Positions 16,756 through 25,526 of a stretch of 43,021 bases of DNA are shown piece after piece (the first letter of the stretch is position 1; every line of letters begins with the position of its first letter). A program made the position numbers and the translations under genes. The stretch is from an uncultured Oscillospiraceae bacterium (lineage in GTDB: Bacteria > Bacillota > Clostridia > Oscillospirales > Ruminococcaceae), in assembly GCA_900540595.1 (NCBI GenBank), contig UQGL01000022.1, positions 1-43,021 of the forward strand. Reading direction: 5' to 3'. The notes under the pieces were generated by a model, which saw only the letters and a list, made by a program, of their open reading frames with translations, had not been told where the DNA came from and searched no databases.

Positions 16756-16784
16756 TTGACATTCGGTGACAAAACAGTTACAAT
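16756..16784 (+). promoter_or_regulatory. Strong promoter for the putative small RNA
   Basis: A perfect TTGACA at 16756-16761 and TACAAT at 16779-16784 are spaced by 17 bases. The transcript would begin near 16791 and meets a terminator about 110 bases later, with no good reading frame between them. Confidence 0.75.
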
Positions 16785-16790
16785 TTAGTT

Positions 16791-16900
16791 GCAAGCTAAA
16801 TGAACCCCAAGTCAAATAGCTTTAACCACATTTTTCATGTGTTCTTCTCCTCCTTTCTTGTAAATCCCCGCCCATCCCTCAGGGCGGGGATTTCTTTTTT
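16791..16900 (+). ncRNA. Putative small RNA of about 110 nt with an anti-Shine-Dalgarno tract
   Basis: This is a promoter-to-terminator unit with no ribosome-site-supported gene. It folds as hairpin AAGCTA/TAGCTT (16793-16798, 16817-16822), hairpin CACAT/ATGTG (16827-16831, 16837-16841), a single-stranded pyrimidine tract CTCCTCCTTTCTT at 16847-16859, and the terminator hairpin. The tract is complementary to AAAGGAGGAG, a near-ideal Shine-Dalgarno, so base pairing with mRNA start regions is plausible. An unstarted short frame from an ATG at 16800 lacks a ribosome site. Expression is inferred. Confidence 0.55.
16862..16900 (+). terminator. Strong intrinsic terminator of the kinase gene and small RNA
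   Basis: A 12-bp stem AAATCCCCGCCC/GGGCGGGGATTT (16862-16873 with 16882-16893) has an eight-base loop and is followed by a six-T run. Confidence 0.92.
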
Positions 16901-16944
16901 GTATCTGCATTTTACATTCTTACATTCTTAAGACAGCATTTCAC

Positions 16945-16973
16945 TTTACAAGGTTTTTCAATCGTGATAAAAT
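16945..16973 (+). promoter_or_regulatory. Candidate promoter for ftsK
   Basis: TTTACA at 16945-16950 and TAAAAT at 16968-16973 are spaced by 17 bases, about 100 bases before ftsK. A small GCCTG/CAGGC hairpin lies in the leader. The match is moderate. Confidence 0.45.
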
Positions 16974-17073
16974 AAAAGTCGTATGTCCTTATCCGCCTGT
17001 ATATGCAGGCTGTATTATTATAAACCGTATGCATATCGTTTTTTGAGAAAGCAAGAGAGGGAAAAGCAATACC

Positions 17074-20000
17074 ATGGCACAATCTCGTTCCGGCAAAAAA
17101 TCCACAAAGAGCTCCGGCACCAAAAAGCGCTCCGGCTCTGCCAAAGGTACCTCCCGCAGCAATGCGGGGCGCACTGCGTCCGCACGCAGCAGTGCCGGGC
17201 ATGAGCGGCAGCCGTCCCGCCGCGCCCAGCGCCGTGCGCAGACCCCGAACCTTACCCGCAGTGTTCTGCTGGTAGGCCTCGGCCTGCTGTGCGTAGCGCT
17301 TGTGCTGGTGCCCGGCCAGAATTTCTGGAGCACGCTGCGCAGCTGGTATTTTGGCATCTTCGGCATCACGACCTATCTGGTCGGGCCGTTTCTGCTGTAC
17401 CTTGCCTATCTGCTGGCCTCCGGCTACCGCGTAGCGCTCTTTGCGGGGAAGGTCTCCCTGATGGGGGTTCTCTGCGCCAGTGTGCCGGTCATCTTCTCCA
17501 AGCTGAATGTGGAAAGCCTCAAGGTGGGGGAGATCATCAAGATGCTCTTCACCCGCGGCGGCACCTATTTCTGGGAGGGCGGCGTTCTGGGTGCCCCCAT
17601 CGGCGCCACCCTGCTGGCGCTGTTTGGCCGTCCGGCTTCCAATATTATTATGCTGCTCGTCCTTCTGCTGGGTGTGATGTTCTTCTTTGCCATCACCCCG
17701 GTCGATATTGTCCTCTTTCTGGACGCGCGGTATAAAGCCTTTCAAACCCGCCAGCAGGAGCGCGCCGCCGCTGAAACAGCCTACGACACCCGGCTTTTCA
17801 ACGCTGCACCGGAGGAGGAGAGCGTTGAGAACCTGACCGGCGCGCTGCCCGATTCTGCCACCCGGCCGCACCATCCGGTCTATGATGTCATTGCCGACAC
17901 CAGCCGCTTCCCGAAGCAGCAGGCTGCACCGTCCCGGCAGCCGTACACAGCCCCCGTCACACCGGTCACGCCCGAAGCCCCCTTTACTGCGCAGTCTGCC
18001 GCAGCACGCCCGGGCTTTGATGTAGACCTCGGCCCGTCCAGCACCGAAAGCGCCCGCCGCAAGGCGGAGGCCAACGACCCGCTTGAGCCGGTCAGCATCG
18101 GGCCGGGCGGTACCTTCGGCATGGACCCGCTGTCCGGCAAGGCCAGCGGCCCGCTCCATTACGCCCAGCCGCCGCAGCCCGCGCCTGCCCCGCAGGAGGA
18201 CTTTGAGCTGCAGCTAGAGCCTGCCGAGGAACCGGCAGCGCCCGCTGCTGCACCGGCTGCCCAGCAGCCCATTGATGAGCTGGATGCACTGATCAACCGT
18301 GCCGTCAGCGGCCATGCCCCCTACTACACCCCGCAGGAGGTCAGTGCCGAAACGACCCTTGAACTGCCTGTGCCTGCAGAGTTTGAGACCCCGCTGACCC
18401 CGGTGCCGCAGGAGCCGCGCTTTGACACACCGCTTATCCCTGTGGAGGAGGAACCGGAGCAGACCCCCGTGCAGCTGCCGCAGCTCGACATGACCGGGCG
18501 GGTACAGGGTGATACCGTAGTGCTCTCTCCGGCGGATCTTGCCGCCGGTATGGCTGCAAAGGACATGCCCCCGCTGGGGGCGCCCGCTCCCGCAGCCCCG
18601 GCAGCCCCCATCACCGCACCGATTCCGACGCTGGGCGGCAGCTTCAGCGATACAGGCAGCGCAGTCAGCGCCGCCTGGGAATCCGGCCGCTCGGTGTCCG
18701 AGATGCTGGACGCTATGGCGGCAGAGCCTGCAGCGGCTCCCGCTGCCAACAGCACACCCGCAGCGCAGCCCATGACCCGCCCGGCTGCCGAGACGACCCA
18801 GAGCAGCTTTACCGTACCCCAGCAGGGGCAGGCCGCCCGTGTGCAGGTCAGCACGGCCGTTGGCAACTCGGCTGGTGCACCGGTCCATACACCGCCCTGC
18901 GCAGCCAAGGCTGACCCGAACGCCATGCGCCTGCCTACCTCCGTGGAGCAGCCGCCTGAGCCCTACTGCTATCCGTCGCTGAATCTCTTCAACGCGACCC
19001 GCCCCGATGACGAGGCCGGTGCCGCCCGCGAGATGAAGAAAAACGCTGATATTCTGGTAAATACGCTGGACAGCTTCGGCGTCAAGACCACGATGCTCGA
19101 CATCTGCCGCGGCCCCTCTGTCACCCGGTATGAGCTGCAGCCCCAGGCGGGCATCAAGGTCAGCCGCATCACCAGCCTTTCCGATGATATTGCACTGAAT
19201 CTTGCCACGGCGGGCGTGCGCATCGAGGCCCCCATCCCCGGCAAACCCGCAGTCGGCATCGAGGTTCCCAATAAGATCCGCTCCACGGTCAACATCCGCG
19301 CGGTCTTTGAATCCCAGAATTATATCAATATGCGCAGCCCCCTCACGATGGCGCTTGGCAAGGATATTGCCGGCACGGCGCAGGTTGCTGACCTGTGCAA
19401 AATGCCACACCTGCTGATTGCAGGCTCTACCGGCAGCGGTAAATCTGTCTGTGTCAACTCTATCATCATCAGCTTCCTGTTCCGCTCCGGCCCGGAGGAT
19501 GTCAAGCTCATCCTCATAGACCCAAAGGTCGTTGAGCTGGCAGAGTACAACGGCATCCCGCATCTTTTGATGCCCGTTGTGACCGAGCCGCGCAAGGCAG
19601 CCGGGGCGCTGGGTGCAAGCGTAGCTGAAATGGAGCGCCGCTACAAGCTTTTTGCCGAGAACAATGTCCGTGAGATCAAGGCCTACAACAAGCTGGCTGC
19701 CCAGACGGGCATGGAGCATCTGCCCTATATCGCCATCGTCATTGACGAGCTGGCGGATCTGATGATGGTTGCCGGCAAGGAGGTCGAGGATTATATCTGC
19801 CGCATTGCGCAGAAGGCCCGTGCCGCCGGTATCCACCTGATCGTTGCGACCCAGCGCCCCAGTGTCGATGTCATCACCGGCCTTATCAAGGCCAACATCC
19901 CCAGCCGCATCGCGTTTGCCGTTTCCAGCCAGATCGACAGCCGTACCATTCTGGACTCCGGCGGTGCCGAAAAGCTGCTGGGCAACGGTGACATGCTCTT

Positions 20001-20433
20001 CCTGCCGGTCGGCGCATCGAAGCCGGTCCGCGTGCAGGGCACCTTTGTCACTGATGAGGAGATCGGTGCCGTGCTGAGCTTTATCAAGTCCACCTCCACC
20101 GCACAGTACGATGAGGAAATGATAGCCGAGATGGAGCGCCGTGCCGTTGCCGAAAAAGGCAGCAAGCGAGGCGGGGACGATGACGGCGAGGCAGGCGGCG
20201 CACTGGATGCCATGTTTGAGCAGGCTGTTGAGTGCGTCATCGAGGCCGGACAGGCCAGCACCAGCCTTTTGCAGCGCCGCTGCAAGCTGGGCTACGCCCG
20301 CGCGGCCCGCATCATGGACCAGATGGAGCAGGAAAAGATCATCGGTCCCTATGAGGGTGCCAAGCCCCGTGCCGTGCTGGTGACAAAAGCCCAGTGGGAG
20401 GAGCGCAAGCTCAACGGTCAATATGATGAATAA
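17074..20433 (+). CDS. ftsK: FtsK/SpoIIIE-family DNA translocase
   Basis: A 1119-residue septal DNA pump that clears chromosomal DNA during division or sporulation. A basic Ser/Lys/Arg-rich tail (1-60) precedes about four membrane helices between 64 and 215. A very Pro/Ala-rich low-complexity linker spans about 250-620. The alpha/beta motor follows, with Walker A AGSTGSGKS near 783 and Walker B-type IVIDELADLMM near 890. The gamma winged helix (about 1045-1105, QASTSLLQRRCKLGYARAA) reads KOPS/SRS-type DNA polarity. The linker makes it longer than Bacillus SpoIIIE (about 790). It overlaps the next gene by eleven bases. Confidence 0.95.
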   Translation: MAQSRSGKKSTKSSGTKKRSGSAKGTSRSNAGRTASARSSAGHERQPSRRAQRRAQTPNLTRSVLLVGLGLLCVALVLVPGQNFWSTLRSWYFGIFGITTYLVGPFLLYLAYLLASGYRVALFAGKVSLMGVLCASVPVIFSKLNVESLKVGEIIKMLFTRGGTYFWEGGVLGAPIGATLLALFGRPASNIIMLLVLLLGVMFFFAITPVDIVLFLDARYKAFQTRQQERAAAETAYDTRLFNAAPEEESVENLTGALPDSATRPHHPVYDVIADTSRFPKQQAAPSRQPYTAPVTPVTPEAPFTAQSAAARPGFDVDLGPSSTESARRKAEANDPLEPVSIGPGGTFGMDPLSGKASGPLHYAQPPQPAPAPQEDFELQLEPAEEPAAPAAAPAAQQPIDELDALINRAVSGHAPYYTPQEVSAETTLELPVPAEFETPLTPVPQEPRFDTPLIPVEEEPEQTPVQLPQLDMTGRVQGDTVVLSPADLAAGMAAKDMPPLGAPAPAAPAAPITAPIPTLGGSFSDTGSAVSAAWESGRSVSEMLDAMAAEPAAAPAANSTPAAQPMTRPAAETTQSSFTVPQQGQAARVQVSTAVGNSAGAPVHTPPCAAKADPNAMRLPTSVEQPPEPYCYPSLNLFNATRPDDEAGAAREMKKNADILVNTLDSFGVKTTMLDICRGPSVTRYELQPQAGIKVSRITSLSDDIALNLATAGVRIEAPIPGKPAVGIEVPNKIRSTVNIRAVFESQNYINMRSPLTMALGKDIAGTAQVADLCKMPHLLIAGSTGSGKSVCVNSIIISFLFRSGPEDVKLILIDPKVVELAEYNGIPHLLMPVVTEPRKAAGALGASVAEMERRYKLFAENNVREIKAYNKLAAQTGMEHLPYIAIVIDELADLMMVAGKEVEDYICRIAQKARAAGIHLIVATQRPSVDVITGLIKANIPSRIAFAVSSQIDSRTILDSGGAEKLLGNGDMLFLPVGASKPVRVQGTFVTDEEIGAVLSFIKSTSTAQYDEEMIAEMERRAVAEKGSKRGGDDDGEAGGALDAMFEQAVECVIEAGQASTSLLQRRCKLGYARAARIMDQMEQEKIIGPYEGAKPRAVLVTKAQWEERKLNGQYDE

Positions 20434-21394
20434 GCAGAAGGGCTGGCGCATCGCAGCCGCTGTGCTGGCTGGCTTGCTGCTGCTTTTTGCCTTTGTCATT
20501 CAGCTGGCGGGCGGCCGCGGCCCCCTGCCAAGCTGGCAGCAGCTGCGCGCTGCGCTGGGCGTACCGCTCCGCACGGAGGAAAGCGCACCAAAGCCTGCAC
20601 CCGGCAGCACCGCCGTGTATGTGCTGGATGTCGGGCAGGGTGATGCTGTTTTGATCTGTCAGGACGGTGCGTATTGCCTGATCGACACCGGCCCCGCCGA
20701 GGCCGAGGAGGCACTGCTCTACGACCTGCATGCGCTCGATGTCGAATCGCTGGACTATCTGGTGCTCACGCATCCCCATGCCGACCATACCGGCAATGCC
20801 CGGGCGGTGCTTTCCGATTTCCCGGTCAAACAGCTTTTGCTGCCGCTGTGGGAGCCGGGTGCCGATGATACCGCCGACTGGCCCCGACAGTTGGCTGAAT
20901 CCGCCGCAGAAAACGGCACTGAGCTAATCACAGCGGAGGCCGGGGATCGCTACCCGCTGGGCGGCGGCACACTCATGATCCTGCAGGGCGGCAGCGGAGA
21001 TGCCGCAAGCGTCAACGATATTTCGCTCTGTACGATGTTCACGGCCGGAGACTTCCGCTTTCTCGACACCGGCGATGCCGAGGAAGCTGCCGAGCAGCGG
21101 CTTCTTGATGCCTACGGCCCTGCCCTGCATGCCGTGCTTTACAAGGCAGGGCATCACGGGTCGTATACCTCCAACAGTGCAGCCTTTTTGCAGGCTGTCA
21201 GGCCTGCCGCCGTGGCCGTCAGCTGCGGGCTTGATAATGATTACGGCCACCCCCACCGCGCCGCACTTGAAAATTTTGCGGCCGTCGGGGCCGAGGTGTA
21301 CCGCACCGATCAGGAGGGCAGCCTCACCTTTCTATGGCAGAATAACACGCTCAGCGTGGAGACCACCGCAGATGCCTGCGCTCCTGCGGCGTAA
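20423..21394 (+). CDS. ComEC-like metallo-beta-lactamase-fold protein
   Basis: A 323-residue protein with one N-terminal membrane helix or signal (about 8-30) and a metallo-beta-lactamase domain like the C-terminal part of ComEC/Rec2. The domain shows YVLDVGQGDAVL, DTGP, the metal motif THPHADHTG, then DTGD and KAGHHGS. The DNA-channel part of ComEC is missing, so this is a free-standing exported or membrane-anchored hydrolase, possibly acting on DNA or phosphoester substrates. The start overlaps ftsK and no clear ribosome site is seen, pointing to translational coupling. Confidence 0.85.
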   Translation: MMNKQKGWRIAAAVLAGLLLLFAFVIQLAGGRGPLPSWQQLRAALGVPLRTEESAPKPAPGSTAVYVLDVGQGDAVLICQDGAYCLIDTGPAEAEEALLYDLHALDVESLDYLVLTHPHADHTGNARAVLSDFPVKQLLLPLWEPGADDTADWPRQLAESAAENGTELITAEAGDRYPLGGGTLMILQGGSGDAASVNDISLCTMFTAGDFRFLDTGDAEEAAEQRLLDAYGPALHAVLYKAGHHGSYTSNSAAFLQAVRPAAVAVSCGLDNDYGHPHRAALENFAAVGAEVYRTDQEGSLTFLWQNNTLSVETTADACAPAA

Positions 21395-21410
21395 TAACAA
21401 GGAGTAACAA

Positions 21411-22274
21411 ATGACGATCACCGAACAATTCAAAGCTAAACGCTGTGTTTTCTCGATCGAATGCTTTCCGCCGAGACAGATCACCCAAATGGACAAGCTG
21501 AAAGCCACCCTGCAGCAGATGCAGACGCTCAACCCCGGGTTCATCAGCGTCACCTTCGGCGCGGGCGGCTCTGCCGGCGGTGTTTCCACTGCCGAGGTTG
21601 CTGACTATATCCAGAACGAGCTGCAGATCCCCACGCTTGCGCATCTGATCTGCATGGGCAACGACCAGATCCGCGCGGCTGAGATACTCGACCAGCTTGA
21701 GGCTGTCGGCGTCCGCGATGTGCTGGCCCTGCGCGGCGACCGCAGCCCCACCCGGCCCGAAAGCCCGGATTTCCGCCATGCAAGCGACCTGACTTCCTTC
21801 ATCAAATGGAAGAAGCCTGATTTCTCGGTACATGGTGCCTGCTACCCGGAGGGACACCCCGAGGCCGACACCCTGCTGCACGATGTTGAGAATCTGCGGA
21901 TCAAGCAGGCCGCCGGTGCCGAGCATCTTGTGACCCAGCTTTTCTTTGACAACATGCATTTCTATCGCTTCCTCAATCTGGCGCGCCGCGCCGGCATCAC
22001 GCTGCCTGTTTCGGCCGGTGTTATGCCGATCGTCAAGCGCAGCCAGATCGAGCGCACGGTTTCGCTTTCCTCGGCCAGCCTGCCCTCGGAGTTTACCCGT
22101 ATGATCTCCCGCTATCAGGACGATCCGGCCTCGCTGTATGATGCCGGCATCGACTATGCTGTCAAACAGCTGCGCGATCTGATCGAGGGCGGGGCCGACG
22201 GCATCCACCTGTATGCCATGAACGATGCCGCCGTGGCCGCCAAGGTCTACGACGGCATCCGGGATCTGCTGTAA
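21411..22274 (+). CDS. metF: 5,10-methylenetetrahydrofolate reductase
   Basis: A 287-residue TIM-barrel flavoprotein that makes 5-methyl-tetrahydrofolate for methionine synthesis. Typical elements are the early FSIECFPPR with catalytic Glu, the SVTFGAGGS stretch, LALRGDR, and QLFFDNMHFYRF. The start has AAGGAG. It overlaps the MetH reactivation gene by one base and precedes metH, so the three form a methionine unit that supplies and uses the methyl group. Confidence 0.95.
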   Translation: MTITEQFKAKRCVFSIECFPPRQITQMDKLKATLQQMQTLNPGFISVTFGAGGSAGGVSTAEVADYIQNELQIPTLAHLICMGNDQIRAAEILDQLEAVGVRDVLALRGDRSPTRPESPDFRHASDLTSFIKWKKPDFSVHGACYPEGHPEADTLLHDVENLRIKQAAGAEHLVTQLFFDNMHFYRFLNLARRAGITLPVSAGVMPIVKRSQIERTVSLSSASLPSEFTRMISRYQDDPASLYDAGIDYAVKQLRDLIEGGADGIHLYAMNDAAVAAKVYDGIRDLL

Positions 22275-22942
22275 TGGAGCGCCGCAAGCCCGCCGCCATT
22301 GACCGCGCCACAGCGCTGCGCTATATGGGGGCCACCGGTTGGACGCCGGACACCGCTACCGCAGCCCTGTTGGACAAGGCAGAGGAGCAGGTGCTGGCAG
22401 CGGCTGCTCCGCGCGCCGTATACCGCCGCCTGCCGCGCACAGCACTGCCGCTTGAGGACTGCGGCACAGATCTTACCCGCCACCTGCTCGGCTGTGGAGA
22501 GGTGCTGCTGCTGGCTGCGACCCTTGGGTCTGAGATCGACAAGCTGCTGCGCCGGATGGAGGTATCCGACATCGCGCTGGCAACCGCCGCCGATGCGCTG
22601 GCCTCCGTACTGCTGGAGCAGGTCTGTGATGAGTTGGAAAGTGAGCTGCGCGCCGCTGTGCAGGCGCAGGGCGTTTTCATGACGGGGCGCTATGCACCCG
22701 GCTACGGCGACTGCCCGCTGGAACTGAACGATACCCTTTGCCTGACCGTGGACAGTGTGCGAGGCTGTGGTCTGGCTGTAACCCCCCAGCACCTGCTGAC
22801 CCCACGCAAAAGCACCACCGCCATTTTAGGCATTGCCGATCACCCCGTGACCGGCACCCGTGCAGGCTGTGCGACCTGCCATCTACGGGATACCTGTTCG
22901 TTCCGCAAGCGCGGCACGACCTGTTTCAAACAAGATCGATAG
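22274..22942 (+). CDS. Free-standing MetH reactivation (AdoMet-binding) domain protein
   Basis: A 222-residue protein that matches the activation domain normally fused to the C-terminus of cobalamin-dependent methionine synthase. The AdoMet-binding RYAPGYGDCPL motif is near residue 138. The C-terminus carries a cysteine cluster, CATCHLRDTC...GTTC, not found in fused E. coli MetH, which could bind a metal or an iron-sulfur cluster as an electron entry point. The adjacent metH lacks this domain, so the protein probably reactivates oxidised cobalamin in trans using AdoMet. It is placed between metF and metH. Confidence 0.88.
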   Translation: MERRKPAAIDRATALRYMGATGWTPDTATAALLDKAEEQVLAAAAPRAVYRRLPRTALPLEDCGTDLTRHLLGCGEVLLLAATLGSEIDKLLRRMEVSDIALATAADALASVLLEQVCDELESELRAAVQAQGVFMTGRYAPGYGDCPLELNDTLCLTVDSVRGCGLAVTPQHLLTPRKSTTAILGIADHPVTGTRAGCATCHLRDTCSFRKRGTTCFKQDR

Positions 22943-22953
22943 GGGAGAATCGT

Positions 22954-25359
22954 ATGCAGATCCGTGAAGTATTTGACCGTAAGCGCTTTGTCCTTCTGGA
23001 CGGCGGCATGGGCACCCAGCTGCAGACCCGCGGCCTGCAGCCCGGGCAAAAGCCCGAGCTGGCCGCTCTGGAAATGCCGGATACTCTGACTGCCATCCAC
23101 GCCGATTACGCCCGCGCCGGCGCGGACATTCTGCTGGCCAACACCTTTGGTGCCAACGCCAAAAAGCTTGCAGGCTGCCCCTGCACGGTCGAGCAGGTCG
23201 TTTCTGCCTCGATTGCCTGCGCGCGCAGCGCCGCCGCAGAAACCGGCGCGCTGGTAGCCTTGGATATCGGCCCTCTGGGCGAGCTGCTGGTCCCGGCCGG
23301 CACCCTGCGCTTTGAGGATGCCTACGCCGAGTTTGCGCAGGTCATCCGTGCCGGTGCGGCAGCCGGGGCGGATCTCGTCTTTCTTGAAACGATGACCGAT
23401 CTGTATGAATTGAAGGCGGCCATTCTCGCCGTCAAGGAAAACTGCGCCCTGCCAGTCTTTACCTCGATGAGCTTTGAGAGCCGCGGCCGCACCTTTACCG
23501 GCTGTACGGTGGAAAGCTACGCCGTCACAGCCGCCGGTCTCGGTGCCGATGCCGTGGGCATCAACTGCTCGCTGGGTCCCAAGGAGATACTGCCGTTTGC
23601 ACAGCGGCTCTGCCGCAGCGTCCCGGCCGGTGTACCGGTTTTTGTCAAGCCCAATGCCGGTCTGCCCAACCCGGACGGCAGCTACAACCTGAATGCCGCG
23701 GAATTTGCCGCAGAGATGAAAGCTTATGCCTCGATCGGCGTTTCCATGGTGGGCGGCTGCTGCGGCACAACGCCCGACTTCATCGCCAAGCTGCGGGAGA
23801 CCTTTGCCGCGCTGGTTCCCGCCGACAAGATCCCTATCCGCCGCAGCTGTCTGTGTACGCCGGTTCGCTTTGTCGAGGTGGACGGCATCACCGTTGTGGG
23901 CGAGCGCATCAATCCCACCGGCAAAAAGCGGCTGCAGCAGGCTTTGCGGGACGGTGACAGCGCCTATCCCTGCGCTCAGGCCGTAGCCCAGGCCGAGGCC
24001 GGTGCCCAAGTGCTGGATGTCAACGCCGGTCTGCCCGGTATTGACGAGGCCGCCACGCTGGAGCAGCTTGTCAAGGACCTGCAAGCCATCACGGATCTGC
24101 CGCTCCAGCTCGATTCCTCCAATCCGGAGGCTCTTTCCCGCGCGCTGCGCATCTACAACGGCAAGCCCATCGTCAACTCGGTCAACGGAGAGCAGAAGAC
24201 GCTGGACACTATCCTGCCCCTTTGCAAGAAATACGGCGCTGCCGTTGTCGGCCTGGCACTGGACGAGCATGGCATCCCGGCTGACGCCGAAGGGCGTTTT
24301 GCCATTGCAAAACGCATTGCCGCTGCCGCCAATGCGGCCGGTATCCCGAATGAGGATATTTACATTGATTGCCTGACGCTGACCGCCAGCGCCCAGCAGG
24401 AGGGTGCCGTTCAGACGCTGGAGGCGCTGACCCGCTGCAAAAAAGAGTTAGGTGTGCGCACGGTGCTGGGCGTTTCCAACATCAGCTTTGGTCTGCCGTG
24501 CCGTGGCTATCTGAACACCACCTTCCTGACAATGGCCATGGCGGCGGGGCTTGACCTTGCCATCATGAATCCCAACACGCCGGAGATGATGGCCGCCGTG
24601 CGCGCCTACCGGGTGCTGACAAGTCAGGACAAGCAAAGCTCCGACTATGTAGCCGCCTACGCCGATGTACAGATCCAGACCACCCAGACGAGCAAGTCCG
24701 CCGCCACCGTGGCCGAGGTCGGCGCGGCCGCCCCGGGCGGAGATGCACTGTTTGAGGCGGTGCGGCGCGGCTTAAAGGCCGAGGCCCGCGCGGCCGCAGA
24801 CGCCGCCCTGACGATGCGGGAGCCGCTCGATGTCGTAAACACCTCTCTGATTCCCGCGTTGGACGCCGTGGGGGATGGCTTTGAAAAGGGAACTGTTTTC
24901 CTGCCGCAGCTGCTGCAGGCAGCCACCGCCGCTCAGGCTGCCTTTGAGTCCATCAAGGCGAAGATTGCCGCCTCCGGGCAGGCGCAGGGCAGCAAGGGCA
25001 AGATCGTCATTGCCACCGTCAAGGGCGATGTACACGACATCGGCAAAAACATCGTCCGCGTTATTCTGGAAAACTACGGGTACGATGTGCTTGACCTTGG
25101 CCGCGATGTCGCCCCCGAGCGCGTGGTCGAGGCTGTGCGACAGACGGGTGCAAAGCTTGTAGGTCTGTCTGCCCTGATGACGACCACCGTCCCCAATATG
25201 CAGGCAACGATTGAGGCGCTGCACGCTGCCGGACTAGACTGTAAGGTCATGGTAGGCGGTGCTGTTCTTACACCGGACTATGCCCGCAACATCGGTGCCG
25301 ATTACTACTGCAAGGACGCCAAGGCCAGCGCTGATCTGGCCAAACAGCTTTTGGGATAA
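22954..25359 (+). CDS. metH: Cobalamin-dependent methionine synthase, short form without reactivation domain
   Basis: An 801-residue enzyme that moves methyl from methyl-tetrahydrofolate to homocysteine. Residues 1-300 are the homocysteine domain with the zinc cysteines in GINCSLGP and GGCCGT. About 310-580 is the pterin-binding barrel (VGERINPTGKKR). The cobalamin cap and Rossmann domain follow, with the cobalamin ligand His in GDVHDIGKN near 692. The usual fourth, AdoMet-binding domain of about 330 residues is absent; the gene just upstream supplies it. ATG at 22954 follows AGGGGAG; the longer open frame upstream lies inside the previous gene. Confidence 0.95.
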   Translation: MQIREVFDRKRFVLLDGGMGTQLQTRGLQPGQKPELAALEMPDTLTAIHADYARAGADILLANTFGANAKKLAGCPCTVEQVVSASIACARSAAAETGALVALDIGPLGELLVPAGTLRFEDAYAEFAQVIRAGAAAGADLVFLETMTDLYELKAAILAVKENCALPVFTSMSFESRGRTFTGCTVESYAVTAAGLGADAVGINCSLGPKEILPFAQRLCRSVPAGVPVFVKPNAGLPNPDGSYNLNAAEFAAEMKAYASIGVSMVGGCCGTTPDFIAKLRETFAALVPADKIPIRRSCLCTPVRFVEVDGITVVGERINPTGKKRLQQALRDGDSAYPCAQAVAQAEAGAQVLDVNAGLPGIDEAATLEQLVKDLQAITDLPLQLDSSNPEALSRALRIYNGKPIVNSVNGEQKTLDTILPLCKKYGAAVVGLALDEHGIPADAEGRFAIAKRIAAAANAAGIPNEDIYIDCLTLTASAQQEGAVQTLEALTRCKKELGVRTVLGVSNISFGLPCRGYLNTTFLTMAMAAGLDLAIMNPNTPEMMAAVRAYRVLTSQDKQSSDYVAAYADVQIQTTQTSKSAATVAEVGAAAPGGDALFEAVRRGLKAEARAAADAALTMREPLDVVNTSLIPALDAVGDGFEKGTVFLPQLLQAATAAQAAFESIKAKIAASGQAQGSKGKIVIATVKGDVHDIGKNIVRVILENYGYDVLDLGRDVAPERVVEAVRQTGAKLVGLSALMTTTVPNMQATIEALHAAGLDCKVMVGGAVLTPDYARNIGADYYCKDAKASADLAKQLLG

Positions 25360-25367
25360 TACCACCG

Positions 25368-25396
25368 CCGCGTTTCGCTGATGAAACGCGGTTTTT
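25368..25396 (+). terminator. Intrinsic terminator after metH
   Basis: A perfect 9-bp stem CCGCGTTTC/GAAACGCGG (25368-25376 with 25383-25391) is followed by five T residues. Confidence 0.9.
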
Positions 25397-25437
25397 CGCA
25401 ATAAATTGTAAAAAATGCGGGTATGCCCCCATACACC

Positions 25438-25466
25438 TTGCAGTTTCTGTAAAAATGCGGTATACT
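25438..25466 (+). promoter_or_regulatory. Promoter of the dlt-like cluster
   Basis: TTGCAG at 25438-25443 and TATACT at 25461-25466 are spaced by 17 bases, about 60 bases before the first gene of the cluster. Confidence 0.65.
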
Positions 25467-25526
25467 AGCTTTGTTTAGCGTTTTTGTACATTTTCCTTAT
25501 TTTGTATGGTTTACAGGAGTTTTCTT

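Noticed and set aside
16800..16930. Short peptide frame starting at ATG 16800 in the putative small RNA
   Set aside because: No ribosome site precedes it, and the frame runs through the terminator hairpin.
18214..20499. A 761-codon minus-strand frame opposite ftsK
   Set aside because: It lies antisense to a well-supported gene, is compositionally biased and crosses the ftsK stop region without any signal.
22840..24270. A 476-codon minus-strand frame opposite metH
   Set aside because: It is an antisense frame over the conserved homocysteine and pterin domains, without motif or start signal.
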